From Pseudomonas paraversuta (GTDB lineage: Bacteria; Pseudomonadota; Gammaproteobacteria; Pseudomonadales; Pseudomonadaceae): a DNA stretch of 64,000 nucleotides. Below are positions 37,730 through 47,148 of the stretch, piece by piece. How positions within the stretch are numbered: the stretch's first letter is position 1; each line of letters opens with the position of its first letter. The DNA is taken from contig NZ_CAJFCL010000006.1 of assembly GCF_904063065.1 (NCBI RefSeq), positions 124,001 to 188,000 of the forward strand, read 5' to 3'. The translations under genes were made by a program, and so were the position numbers. Below the pieces are notes generated by a model. It was not told the DNA's origin and did no database searches. It worked only from the letters and a program-made list of their open reading frames with translations.

Positions 37730-38044
37730 CTACCTGTTCAACCCGCCTGCATCGCTGAAGGTTTTAAAATCGATGCTTTCAACCACCTGTTGGTGCACCA
37801 GCACGCTGTAAACCTCCATCACCGGGGAGTTGAAGTAGGCTTGCATCGAGGGTTCATCCTGCCAATGGCCCACGACGTGCCACAACAGCGGGTCGGTGTC
37901 GCAATGCTGCAAGGCAAAGTGCATACAACCGGCGGCTTTACGGGTGGGCTCGAGCAGTTGGTTGAGGCAGGTCTGCACTTGGGCCGAGCACCCTACGCGA
38001 GCGCGGACCAAGGTCATATGACTGACGGCACTGGACTGGGGCAT
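37730..38044 (-). CDS. Antibiotic biosynthesis monooxygenase (ABM) domain protein
   Basis: The 104-residue protein starts MPQSSAVSHMTLVRARVGCS. Its fold is recognised from TLVRARVGCSAQVQTCLNQLLEPTRKAAGC and the HVVGHWQDEPSMQAYFNSP segment, the ABM/dimeric alpha-beta barrel pattern. Such small proteins oxidise quinone-like molecules without cofactor or bind heme; which applies is unknown. A start 14 codons upstream is possible but the shorter form fits the family. It diverges from the AraC-type regulator gene, which may control it. Confidence 0.75.
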   Translation of the reverse strand: MPQSSAVSHMTLVRARVGCSAQVQTCLNQLLEPTRKAAGCMHFALQHCDTDPLLWHVVGHWQDEPSMQAYFNSPVMEVYSVLVHQQVVESIDFKTFSDAGGLNR

Positions 38045-38362
38045 GGTGGCCTCCACAAAAGAAAGTGGCATGGGTGAGAGGTTCAAAGCTTATAGCCCGG
38101 CGCTCCTGGCCGTTAGTCGATTCCTGCCCCTGGCTTGCACAATTCTGCAAAACCTCGCACGTCCCCCTCCTCTGCCCAGGTACTCACCAGACTGACTGGG
38201 CGCTATGCTTTCAAGCAATCATCGACCTCTGCCACGGCCTCGCCGGACAGCCAACCCCGGACAGCGACAGAATCAGGCAAGCCTTCGACAGGAATCGACT
38301 ACCCCTGCGCCTTGCACAAATTTAAGCTGTGCCCACTCTGCCGCTTTAACGAGGATGCTCCC
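38045..38362. other. Divergent intergenic region upstream of the AraC gene
   Basis: The 318 bp lie between the ABM gene and the AraC-type gene. It should carry both promoters. I see no clear palindrome, promoter or small gene; the open frame that extends the AraC gene upstream from 38135 is low-complexity and unlikely to be translated. Confidence 0.4.
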
Positions 38363-39292
38363 ATGTCACTGCTGGAACCGCCGCGCCCCGCGCTCGACCC
38401 CGCGCTAGAAAAGCAGCGGGTGGAACTGGCTGACCTGATCCACCGTCACGCCCGTGAAGATGGCACGTTCACTACTCCCGTCGAGGCGCTGTTCGTTTCG
38501 CGCTACAGCCGGCCCAGTGACTTTTCCCCCAGCCACCCCAAACCGGCCCTGTGCATCATGGCCCAGGGCCGCAAGGAGGTGCGGTTAGCCGATGAGTACT
38601 TCGCCTACGATCCGCTCAATTACCTGGTGGTCTCGGTGTCGATGCCCATCAGCGGCCGGGTTCTGGAGAGTGATCCCGAACAGCCGGTACTGGCCCTGCG
38701 CCTGGATATTGATCCGGTAGACATCACCACCTTGATCAGCGACGCCGGGCCCATGGGCGTACCGTCACGGCCTGCGGGCCGGGGCCTGTATGTAGAACCC
38801 ATCGACCAGCCGATGCTCGACGCCTTGCTGCGCCTGACCCGCCTGCTCGACACGCCGAAAGATATCGCCATGCTTGCCCCCTTGATCCGCCGCGAGATTT
38901 TGTACCGCCTGTTGCGCAGCCCGCAGGGCTACCGGCTGTATGAAATAGCCAGCGAGAACAGTCAGACGCATCGTGTTAGCCGGGCGATTTCCTGGCTCAA
39001 CGGTAACTTCGAACAGCCGCTGCGCATCGACAGCCTGGCCCGGGAGGCCAATCTCAGCGTGTCGACCTTGCACCACCGCTTCAAGGCGATGACAGCCATG
39101 AGCCCGTTGCAGTACCAAAAACAGCTGCGCCTCAACGAAGCGCGGCGGTTGATGCTCAGCGAGGGGCTGGATGCATCGGCCGCCGGCTACCGTGTGGGCT
39201 ACGAAAGCCCTTCGCAATTCAGCCGCGAGTACAGCCGCCTGTTTGGTGCGCCACCGGTACGGGATCTGGCGCGCCTGCGAATGAGCCTATAG
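38363..39292 (+). CDS. AraC family transcriptional regulator
   Basis: The 309-residue protein starts MSLLEPPRPALDPALEKQRV. Residues 30-180 fit the AraC_N (type II) cupin domain (PALCIMAQGRKEVRLADEYFAYDPLNYLVVSVSMPI), and the C-terminal domain carries two helix-turn-helix motifs (LRIDSLAREANLSVSTLHHRFKAMTAMSPLQYQK and DASAAGYRVGYESPSQFSREYSRLFG). In the AraC_N family the ligand is usually an aromatic or xenobiotic compound. It diverges from the ABM gene and converges with the ThDP decarboxylase gene. Confidence 0.88.
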   Translation: MSLLEPPRPALDPALEKQRVELADLIHRHAREDGTFTTPVEALFVSRYSRPSDFSPSHPKPALCIMAQGRKEVRLADEYFAYDPLNYLVVSVSMPISGRVLESDPEQPVLALRLDIDPVDITTLISDAGPMGVPSRPAGRGLYVEPIDQPMLDALLRLTRLLDTPKDIAMLAPLIRREILYRLLRSPQGYRLYEIASENSQTHRVSRAISWLNGNFEQPLRIDSLAREANLSVSTLHHRFKAMTAMSPLQYQKQLRLNEARRLMLSEGLDASAAGYRVGYESPSQFSREYSRLFGAPPVRDLARLRMSL

Positions 39293-40918
39293 CGCCAGGG
39301 ATTGCTGCCATTGCAGCTCGTCGATTTCGATCAAGGTCGGCCCCTGACGGTCGGCGGCACTGGCCAGCGCTGCGCGCAGTTGCCCTTCGCCCTCCACCGC
39401 CAGTGCGGCACAGCCCATGGCTTTAGCCACACCGATAAAGTCCGGAGTGTAGATATCGACGCCCACCGGCTCGATGGCACGATTGAGCATGTACTTCTTG
39501 ATTTCGCCGTAACCCTGGTTGTTCCACAGCAACAGGATAATCGGCGTGCGAGCTTCAACCGCGCTGGCCAGTTCGGACAGGGTAAATTGCAAGCCGCCAT
39601 CGCCGATCAGGCATAACACCGGACCACCCGCCTGGCCGCCACTACGACGCCCCAGCCAGGCACCAACGGCCGCCGGCAAGGCATACCCCAGGGTGCCGTA
39701 GCCGGTGGAAGAGTTGAACCAGCGCCGCGGCTGATCGGGATTGAAGGTCAGGTTGCCGGTGTATACCGGCTGGGTCGAGTCGCCGACACATACTGCATCC
39801 GGCAATACATCGAACAGGGTCTGCAAAAAGTGCGTTTGCGCCCGGGTCGGCGCATCCCAGTCACTTGCCAGTTGCGCCTGCAAGCGGCTGACCCGCGCCG
39901 CGCCCCATTCGGCACCGCGTGCCGGCAAGACGCCAAGTTCAGCCAGCAAGGCTTCAGCCGCCACTCTGGCGTCTGCCACCAGGGCCAGCGCGGGTGCATA
40001 GTTGCGAACCGTCTGATCCGGGTCGATATCGATCCGCAGCAAGACCCCGGGAATTTCAAAGCCACCGGCAAAGGTGATGTCGTAATCGGTTTCGGCCAGC
40101 TCGGTGCCAATGGCCAGGACTACGTCCGCTTCGGCGACCAAAGCGCGGGTGGCCACCAGGGACTGGGTGGAGCCGATCAGCAGCGGATGGGCGGCAGGCA
40201 GCATGCCCTTGGCGTTGATGGTCAAGGCCACGGGCGCACCCAGCCGTTCGGCCAGTTGTTGCAGCGCCGGGGCCGCGTCAATTGCACCGCCACCGGCCAG
40301 AATCAATGGCCGTTTGGCCTGGGCCAGACGCTGGCCCATCTGTTCGATAGCAGCGGGCGCCGCGCCAGCACGAGCAATGCTGACCGGTTGGCTGGCAAGC
40401 AGCGCATCAGCATTTTCCACCAGCACATCCAGCGGAATTTCGATATGTACCGGCCGTGGTCGTCCCGCCTGGAACACGGCAAAAGCGCGGGCCAGTACGG
40501 CCGGCAGTTCAGCCGCCGACATCAGGGTGTGGGAAAACGCCGCCACTCCAGCCACCATCGCACTCTGGTTCGGCAACTCGTGCAGCTTGCCGCGGCCACC
40601 GCCCAACTGACTGCGCGACTGCACACTGGAGATCACCAGCATCGGAATCGAATCGCCATAGGCCTGGCCCATTGCCGTGGTGATATTGGTCATGCCCGGG
40701 CCGGTAATGATGAAGCACACCCCGGGTTTGCCACTGGTACGGGCATAGCCATCAGCCATGAAGCCGGCACCCTGTTCGTGACGCGGGGTCACGTGATTGA
40801 TCGACGAGCCCGCCAACCCGCGATACAACTCAACGGTATGCACGCCGGGAATGCCGAATACCTGCTCAACCCCGTAGGCCTCCAGCAACTTGACCAATAC
40901 TTCGCCGCACGTCGCCAT
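39287..40918 (-). CDS. ThDP-dependent decarboxylase/acetolactate synthase-like enzyme
   Basis: The 543-residue enzyme starts MATCGEVLVKLLEAYGVEQV, the PYR-domain opening with the catalytic Glu in TPRHEQGAGFMADGYAR. The ThDP phosphate motif GDGGLQFTLSELASAVEARTPIILLLWNN is near residue 425. Close relatives in pseudomonads are annotated as 5-guanidino-2-oxopentanoate decarboxylase (AruI) of arginine catabolism; that is likely but not proven. The other aru genes are not present here. It converges with the AraC gene, overlapping its end by six bases, and diverges from a LysR-type regulator gene that may control it. Confidence 0.75.
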   Translation of the reverse strand: MATCGEVLVKLLEAYGVEQVFGIPGVHTVELYRGLAGSSINHVTPRHEQGAGFMADGYARTSGKPGVCFIITGPGMTNITTAMGQAYGDSIPMLVISSVQSRSQLGGGRGKLHELPNQSAMVAGVAAFSHTLMSAAELPAVLARAFAVFQAGRPRPVHIEIPLDVLVENADALLASQPVSIARAGAAPAAIEQMGQRLAQAKRPLILAGGGAIDAAPALQQLAERLGAPVALTINAKGMLPAAHPLLIGSTQSLVATRALVAEADVVLAIGTELAETDYDITFAGGFEIPGVLLRIDIDPDQTVRNYAPALALVADARVAAEALLAELGVLPARGAEWGAARVSRLQAQLASDWDAPTRAQTHFLQTLFDVLPDAVCVGDSTQPVYTGNLTFNPDQPRRWFNSSTGYGTLGYALPAAVGAWLGRRSGGQAGGPVLCLIGDGGLQFTLSELASAVEARTPIILLLWNNQGYGEIKKYMLNRAIEPVGVDIYTPDFIGVAKAMGCAALAVEGEGQLRAALASAADRQGPTLIEIDELQWQQSLAL

Positions 40919-41029
40919 CTGTCCTGCCCCTCTTGTTGTTCTAAATGAACCATTGAAGCGGGCGAGTGTGGCGCGCACAACGCAAACCTGCTCATACTAG
41001 CCATGTCCTGTGCTCATGGCTGACTCCTG

Positions 41030-41914
41030 ATGAAACGCCTTCCGCCACTCCCTGCGCTGCATACTTTTTTAATCACTGCCCAATGCTGCAACTTCACCCG
41101 GGCCGGAGAGCAGTTGCATATCTCCCAGGGTGCCGTGAGCCGGCAGATTGCCGGGCTTGAAGATCACCTGGGCTATGCCCTGTTCCACCGCCAGGCACGG
41201 GGCTTGAGCCTGACCGAGCAAGGCCAGGCGCTGTACCCGAGGATCGAGCAGGCCTTCGATCTGATCGGTGAAGCGGTCGAGCAGGCCAGCGTGCGCCGTA
41301 CCCCGCTGCAGATTAAAGCTCCGACCTGCATGTTGCGCTGGCTGTTGCCCAAATTGATGGAATGGCAAAAGCTGCGCCCGGACGTGCCGGTAGAACTGAC
41401 CAGCAGCATGGAGCACGGGGTGGATTTTCGCCGTGAGACCTTCGATGCCGCGGTGATTTACAGCGCCACCCCGGGACCAAAGCGCCTGGGCCAACACCTG
41501 CTGGATGAGCAACTGACCCCCGTATGCGCCCCGCAGTTGCTGGAGGGCAGCGAAGCCATCAATAGCCTGGACGACCTTAAGCACCACACGCTACTGCACC
41601 CCAGCCGCGATCAACAGGACTGGAGCAACTGGCTGAATGCTGCCGGAGGCGATGTCGCGAGCATCTGCAAAAGTCAGTACTTCGACACCCTGGACCTGGC
41701 CATGACGGTGGCAGCCCAGGGCAACGGTGTCGCGATCGGTGACTGGTCACTGATCGGCGACGACCTGAAGAGTGGCCGCCTGGCCCTGCCATTTGATTTG
41801 AAAGTACGCACCGGAGCGGTGTATCAGCTTGTCTGCTCGCCGCGCGCAGAAGCTTCGGCGCCGCTGCGCGAATTAATGGAATGGCTGGTCAAGCAGGCAA
41901 CAACAACGCCGTAG
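41030..41914 (+). CDS. LysR family transcriptional regulator
   Basis: The 294-residue protein starts MKRLPPLPALHTFLITAQCC with the winged helix-turn-helix NFTRAGEQLHISQGAVSRQIAGLEDHLG and the dimer helix, followed by a two-lobe effector domain from about residue 90. It is of the GcvA/AmpR branch by its opening. It diverges from the ThDP decarboxylase gene with 111 bp between, the usual layout for a LysR protein and its target. The ligand is unknown. Confidence 0.88.
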   Translation: MKRLPPLPALHTFLITAQCCNFTRAGEQLHISQGAVSRQIAGLEDHLGYALFHRQARGLSLTEQGQALYPRIEQAFDLIGEAVEQASVRRTPLQIKAPTCMLRWLLPKLMEWQKLRPDVPVELTSSMEHGVDFRRETFDAAVIYSATPGPKRLGQHLLDEQLTPVCAPQLLEGSEAINSLDDLKHHTLLHPSRDQQDWSNWLNAAGGDVASICKSQYFDTLDLAMTVAAQGNGVAIGDWSLIGDDLKSGRLALPFDLKVRTGAVYQLVCSPRAEASAPLRELMEWLVKQATTTP

Positions 41915-41967
41915 GGGCGAGCTCGCCTCGCGACAATACTGTCACCAGACCTGCTCGCCCCTGTCAC
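41911..41967. repeat. REP-like element
   Basis: GTAGGGGCGAGCTCGCC and TGCTCGCCCCTGTCAC are inverted arms between the converging LysR and SDR-like genes. Confidence 0.6.
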
Positions 41968-41976
41968 AGCCGGTAA

Positions 41977-42591
41977 TCAGTAACCGACCGTAAACCGCTG
42001 ACGCGAATGCTTGGGGTGCTCCACTTCATCGAGCATGGCGATGGCGAAGTCGGCGAAGGTGATCCAGCTTTTGCCTTCGGCACTGACCAGCAAATGATCT
42101 TTGCCCAAACGGAATTTACCGGTGCGCGGGCCTTCTACAAACTCGGCAGACGGGGAAATAAAGGTCCAGTCCAGGTCCTTCTCGGCGCGCAGGGTATCCA
42201 GATAAACGCCTCCGGCTGTGGCTTCCGGCTTGTACTCGGCAGGGAAGCCCGGGCTTTCGATGACCTTGGTATTGTCGGGCAGCAACAGCGAACCCGCACC
42301 ACCGACAAACAGCAGGCGCCTGACCCCGGCTTTTTTTACCGGGTCGATGATGGCCGCAGCCGGCAGGGTCGAGAAGTGCGCAGCACTCAACACCACATCG
42401 TTGCCTGCCACCGCCTCTTGCAGCGCGGCTGCGTCGTTGATGTCCACATCCTTGGTCACAACTGCGTTACGGGCGCCGATTTTCGAAGCATGGCGGGCAA
42501 TGGCCGTAACGCTGTGACCGCGACGCAGGGCTTCTTCCAACAATTGACTACCCGCACGACCGGTAGCGCCGATAATTGCAATCTTGCTCAT
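41977..42591 (-). CDS. NAD(P)H-binding protein, atypical SDR (YwnB/HSCARG-like)
   Basis: The 204-residue protein starts MSKIAIIGATGRAGSQLLEE, with the Rossmann motif GATGRAGS and the core KKAGVRRLLFVGGAGSL, as in small NAD(P)-binding reductases of the SDR atypical type. There is no Tyr-x-x-x-Lys pair, so it may sense cofactor or reduce flavin rather than act as a classical dehydrogenase. It follows the MBL-fold gene on the same strand after 43 bp and converges with the LysR gene. Confidence 0.83.
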   Translation of the reverse strand: MSKIAIIGATGRAGSQLLEEALRRGHSVTAIARHASKIGARNAVVTKDVDINDAAALQEAVAGNDVVLSAAHFSTLPAAAIIDPVKKAGVRRLLFVGGAGSLLLPDNTKVIESPGFPAEYKPEATAGGVYLDTLRAEKDLDWTFISPSAEFVEGPRTGKFRLGKDHLLVSAEGKSWITFADFAIAMLDEVEHPKHSRQRFTVGY

Positions 42592-42634
42592 GACATTCTC
42601 CAGCTGGATTGATGGGTGGCAGGTAAATCCTGCC

Positions 42635-43519
42635 TCACCACTGCACTTCGTCTTTGGCTACTTTGGCGCTCAGTTCCAGCGAAGATTCTTCGCCCAGATC
42701 CGGGTAGCGTTTTTTCATCGCGGCAATCAGTTCTCCCGAATTGCGGGCCTTGAGGGCTTCTTCGTCAAAGGCCTTGATGTAGTCGCGGGTGAAATGTACG
42801 GCGTTCAGGGAGCGGTCGTTCTGCCCCAGGTAATGACCGGGCACGACCACTTGCGGTTGCAGGCTGTCGATACGTTTGAGAGTGGCCAGCCACTGCCGGT
42901 GAGACTGCGGGGTCTGGGTATCGGCCATCCACACGTGCAGGTTATCGGCCACTACCACGCCGCCGACCACCGCCTTGAGCGAGGGAATCCAGACGAAGGT
43001 GCGATCCGGCTGTCTGCCGCCCAGACCTACGATGTCCAGCTCACGCCCTTCAAGCTCCAGGGTGTTGCCCTTCAACACCTGCGGCACGATCAACCGGCCC
43101 GGTACATCCTGGCCCATCTGCGGTCCCCAGTACGCCAGCTTGGCGTCCTTGGTTTTATTGATGTGCTCGACAGTCGGCCCCGAGGCCAGCACTTTGGCGT
43201 CCGGGAAGGCCCGGGTCAGGGTTTCCAGGCCGAAGTAGTAATCCGGGTCGCCATGGCTGATGTAGATGGTGGTCAAGTGTTTGCCGCTGGCACGGATCTT
43301 GTCGACCACTTGCCGGGCCTGGGCGGCGGCAAACTGGGCATCAATCAGAATCGCGTCTTTTTCACCGCTGACCAGCACTGAGGACACCGGAAAAATGGCC
43401 GCAGCACCGGGATTGTAGACGTCCAGGGTCAAAGGGGCCGGGGCGGCTGCCGCGTGGGCAGCAAAGCCCAGTACGGCAGCACCGAGAATGAAACGGCGCA
43501 GGGTGGAAAATCCAGGCAT
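42635..43519 (-). CDS. Periplasmic MBL-fold hydrolase with unusual metal motif
   Basis: The 294-residue protein has a signal peptide (to about residue 25, ending HAAAA) and the metallo-beta-lactamase fold: SSVLVSGEKDAILIDAQF, then ISHGDPDYYFGLETLTR, the VPGHYLG His segment and a C-terminal part. The usual HxHxDH metal motif reads SHGDPDYY here, so the first His pair and the last His are altered and metal binding is uncertain. It is encoded upstream of the SDR-like gene in the same direction and diverges from the LysR gene at 43633, which may control both. Confidence 0.8.
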   Translation of the reverse strand: MPGFSTLRRFILGAAVLGFAAHAAAAPAPLTLDVYNPGAAAIFPVSSVLVSGEKDAILIDAQFAAAQARQVVDKIRASGKHLTTIYISHGDPDYYFGLETLTRAFPDAKVLASGPTVEHINKTKDAKLAYWGPQMGQDVPGRLIVPQVLKGNTLELEGRELDIVGLGGRQPDRTFVWIPSLKAVVGGVVVADNLHVWMADTQTPQSHRQWLATLKRIDSLQPQVVVPGHYLGQNDRSLNAVHFTRDYIKAFDEEALKARNSGELIAAMKKRYPDLGEESSLELSAKVAKDEVQW

Positions 43520-43632
43520 GGGAGGTATCCAGAGTCGTGGGACGATGCAGGTGATGGACAGAGCTTAGTAGCACCCCAGCCAACTAAAAATGCGATGCTT
43601 GAACATAGTCTGTTTCGGATATCGGGCAAATC

Positions 43633-44532
43633 ATGGATCGTCTTACTGCAATGCGGGTGTTCACCACCGTCGTCGACCTTGGCAGCCAGTCAGCGGCGGC
43701 CGATCATCTGGACCTGTCGCGGCCTGTGGTGTCGCGGTACCTGGCTGAACTCGAAGAGTGGGTGGGCGCCCGCTTGATGCACCGCACCACCCGCAAACTG
43801 AGCCTGACCGCCGCCGGTTTCGAAACGCTGCCCCGCTGCCGGCAATTACTGGAACTGGCAGATGACCTGCAGGCCACAGTCAGTGTTCCCGGTGATGCGC
43901 CGCGGGGTTTGCTGCGGATCAGCGTCAGCACCTCATTCGGCCAGGCCCAACTGGCCGCTGCCGTTGCTGACTATGTGCGGCTCAACCCGCAGGTCAGCGT
44001 CGATCTGCAAATGCTCGACCGCACAGTGAATCTGGTGGATGAACGGATTGATCTGGCAATTCGCACCAGCAATGACCTGGACCCGAACCTGATTGCCCGC
44101 AAGCTGACGGTCTGTCGATCGGTGTTATGCGCAGCACCGGCCTATCTGCGCGAGCACCCGGCACCGCAACAGGTCGATGACCTCAGCCGGCACAACTGCC
44201 TGACCCACTCCTACTACGGCAAAAGCCTGTGGCATTTCACCCGGCGCGGCGAAGAAATAGCGGTGCCGGTGCAAGGCAACATCAGCGCCAATGAAGCCAG
44301 CACCCTGTTGAGCGCCACACTGGCAGGGGCCGGAGTTTCATTGCTGCCCACCTATCAGGCCGGGATACATGTGCGCCAGGGCACACTGGTCCGTCTGCTG
44401 CCAGATGCCGAACCCCGGGTGATGAACATTTACGCGGTGTATGCCTCGCGCAAACACATGCCCGCCACGTTGCGCAGCATGCTCGACTTTCTCGCCGGGC
44501 GCTTTACCGAAAAACCGGCGTGGGATGCCTGA
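43633..44532 (+). CDS. LysR family transcriptional regulator
   Basis: The 299-residue protein starts MDRLTAMRVFTTVVDLGSQS and has the LysR winged helix-turn-helix (SAAADHLDLSRPVVSRYLAELEEWVGARLMHRTTRKLSLT) and the effector domain; it belongs to the DsdC/YhjC-type branch with the opening MDRLTAMRVF. It diverges from the MBL-fold gene with 113 bp between, so regulation of the MBL/SDR pair is likely. The ligand is unknown. Confidence 0.88.
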   Translation: MDRLTAMRVFTTVVDLGSQSAAADHLDLSRPVVSRYLAELEEWVGARLMHRTTRKLSLTAAGFETLPRCRQLLELADDLQATVSVPGDAPRGLLRISVSTSFGQAQLAAAVADYVRLNPQVSVDLQMLDRTVNLVDERIDLAIRTSNDLDPNLIARKLTVCRSVLCAAPAYLREHPAPQQVDDLSRHNCLTHSYYGKSLWHFTRRGEEIAVPVQGNISANEASTLLSATLAGAGVSLLPTYQAGIHVRQGTLVRLLPDAEPRVMNIYAVYASRKHMPATLRSMLDFLAGRFTEKPAWDA

Positions 44533-44675
44533 AAAAACATCTAGAGCGCGGCCACATAATCTTGCGAATAGTCCATTTGGAGGATGAAGCGCTGCAACTC
44601 CACTCGTACAACTAGCATGGCAAGTCCTTAGGTCTGAACTAGCCTCAATGGTGTGACGTCTAGGAGATGAATGCC

Positions 44676-44843
44676 ATGACCACTAAAACAAAAACCAGAT
44701 GCATGACCTTGTTTCTCATTTTTGCTGCCGCTGTCATATTTGCTGGCGCTTGCTACCGCGCCGAACAAACCCGGCAAGCAGTCGGATATACCGTCAGTTG
44801 CAATGGCGGGCACTGTAATTCTGCGTTTAGCGCTCTGAGGTAA
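44676..44843 (+). CDS. Small membrane or secreted peptide, 55 residues
   Basis: The reading frame gives MTTKTKTRCMTLFLIFAAAV and then a hydrophobic segment to about residue 25, followed by a soluble tail with three more Cys (GACYRAEQ and VSCNGGHCNS). TAGGAG lies nine bases before this ATG and is the best ribosome site; a second ATG nine bases upstream is too close to it. The frame reads cleanly but is short. The function is unknown: it may be an export-signal peptide or a lipoprotein with a poor lipobox (AGAC). It lies between the LysR gene and pobR with no partner. Confidence 0.5.
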   Translation: MTTKTKTRCMTLFLIFAAAVIFAGACYRAEQTRQAVGYTVSCNGGHCNSAFSALR

Positions 44844-44856
44844 GGATGCCCCGGAG

Positions 44857-45750
44857 TCAGACCGGACTGCTGTTGTCAGTCCGGTCTGTACGAAACGCGC
44901 TGGGCGAAGTCCCGGTCAGGCGCCGGAAAAAACGCGCAAAATACGCCGGGTCGGCAAAACCCAGGCTATCGGCCACTTCGCTGATGGTCATCGGTGTGTA
45001 AATCAAATGCCGTTTGGCCTCCAGCAACAGGCGCTGATGAATGATCTGCAACGCTGACTGCCCCGCCAGTTCACGGCAGATGCTGTTTAGATGCGCCACC
45101 GAAATGCCTACCTGATGCGCTAACTGCTCCACGGCGGGTTGTTGGCGAAACAGGATCTCGACCCGTTGATTGAACAGGCTCAAATACTCCCGGCCACGTT
45201 GTGGCAATTGCCGCGCTTCACGCCGTGCGATGACCTGGCGCGTGACCCACACCAACAGCACGCTGATGAGCGATTGCAGGAGCATGTCCCGGGCCGGCCG
45301 GGCGCCCGCATATTCGCTTTGCAGCACACTGAACAGATTATTCAGGTAATGCCGATCCTTGCCCGCCGGGTAACTGGCCGCCCTTTGCAAAGCACTCAGC
45401 GAACCGCCCAGCTGGGCTTGCAACTGCGCCACCAACGGCGCGGCCAACGTCAGGACATAGCCGTCAACGTCAGGGGAAAACTGAAAACCGTGGACGCATA
45501 ACGGCGGGATTACCTGAATCGCAGATTGCTCCAGCACATGCTGCTGGCCTTCGATTTCCACCTGCGCCCGCCCCTTGTGCACGTACAGCAACTGGCACAG
45601 ATCTGCATGCCGATGGGGGCGAATCTCCCAGTCGTGGACGCGGCTGCGCAACGAAATGGTTTCGCAGTGCAGCAGGTCGGGACTGAGCCAGTCCTGCTGC
45701 TCACCATAAAGCTTGAAGACCGGGATCGACGGATAAGAGGAAAGATTCAT
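44857..45750 (-). CDS. pobR: AraC-type activator PobR
   Basis: The 297-residue protein starts MNLSSYPSIPVFKLYGEQQD, with an N-terminal cupin sensor (RPHRHADLCQLLYVHKGRAQVEIEGQQHVL) and a C-terminal AraC pair of helix-turn-helix motifs (QLAHQVGISVAHLNSICRELAGQSALQIIHQRLLLEAKR and MTISEVADSLGFADPAYFARFFRRLTGTSP). It diverges from pobA with 174 bp between. PobR proteins of this AraC type activate pobA in response to 4-hydroxybenzoate, so the assignment rests on position and fold. A start 14 codons upstream is possible. Confidence 0.85.
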   Translation of the reverse strand: MNLSSYPSIPVFKLYGEQQDWLSPDLLHCETISLRSRVHDWEIRPHRHADLCQLLYVHKGRAQVEIEGQQHVLEQSAIQVIPPLCVHGFQFSPDVDGYVLTLAAPLVAQLQAQLGGSLSALQRAASYPAGKDRHYLNNLFSVLQSEYAGARPARDMLLQSLISVLLVWVTRQVIARREARQLPQRGREYLSLFNQRVEILFRQQPAVEQLAHQVGISVAHLNSICRELAGQSALQIIHQRLLLEAKRHLIYTPMTISEVADSLGFADPAYFARFFRRLTGTSPSAFRTDRTDNSSPV

Positions 45751-45786
45751 AGCGCCAGTGTCTAAAGATGGGTCAAGGGCCGATAA

Positions 45787-47109
<1,323 letters not shown>

Positions 47110-47148
47110 CAAGCTATCGAGTAGACTGGGCGGCATTCCACCACAGGC

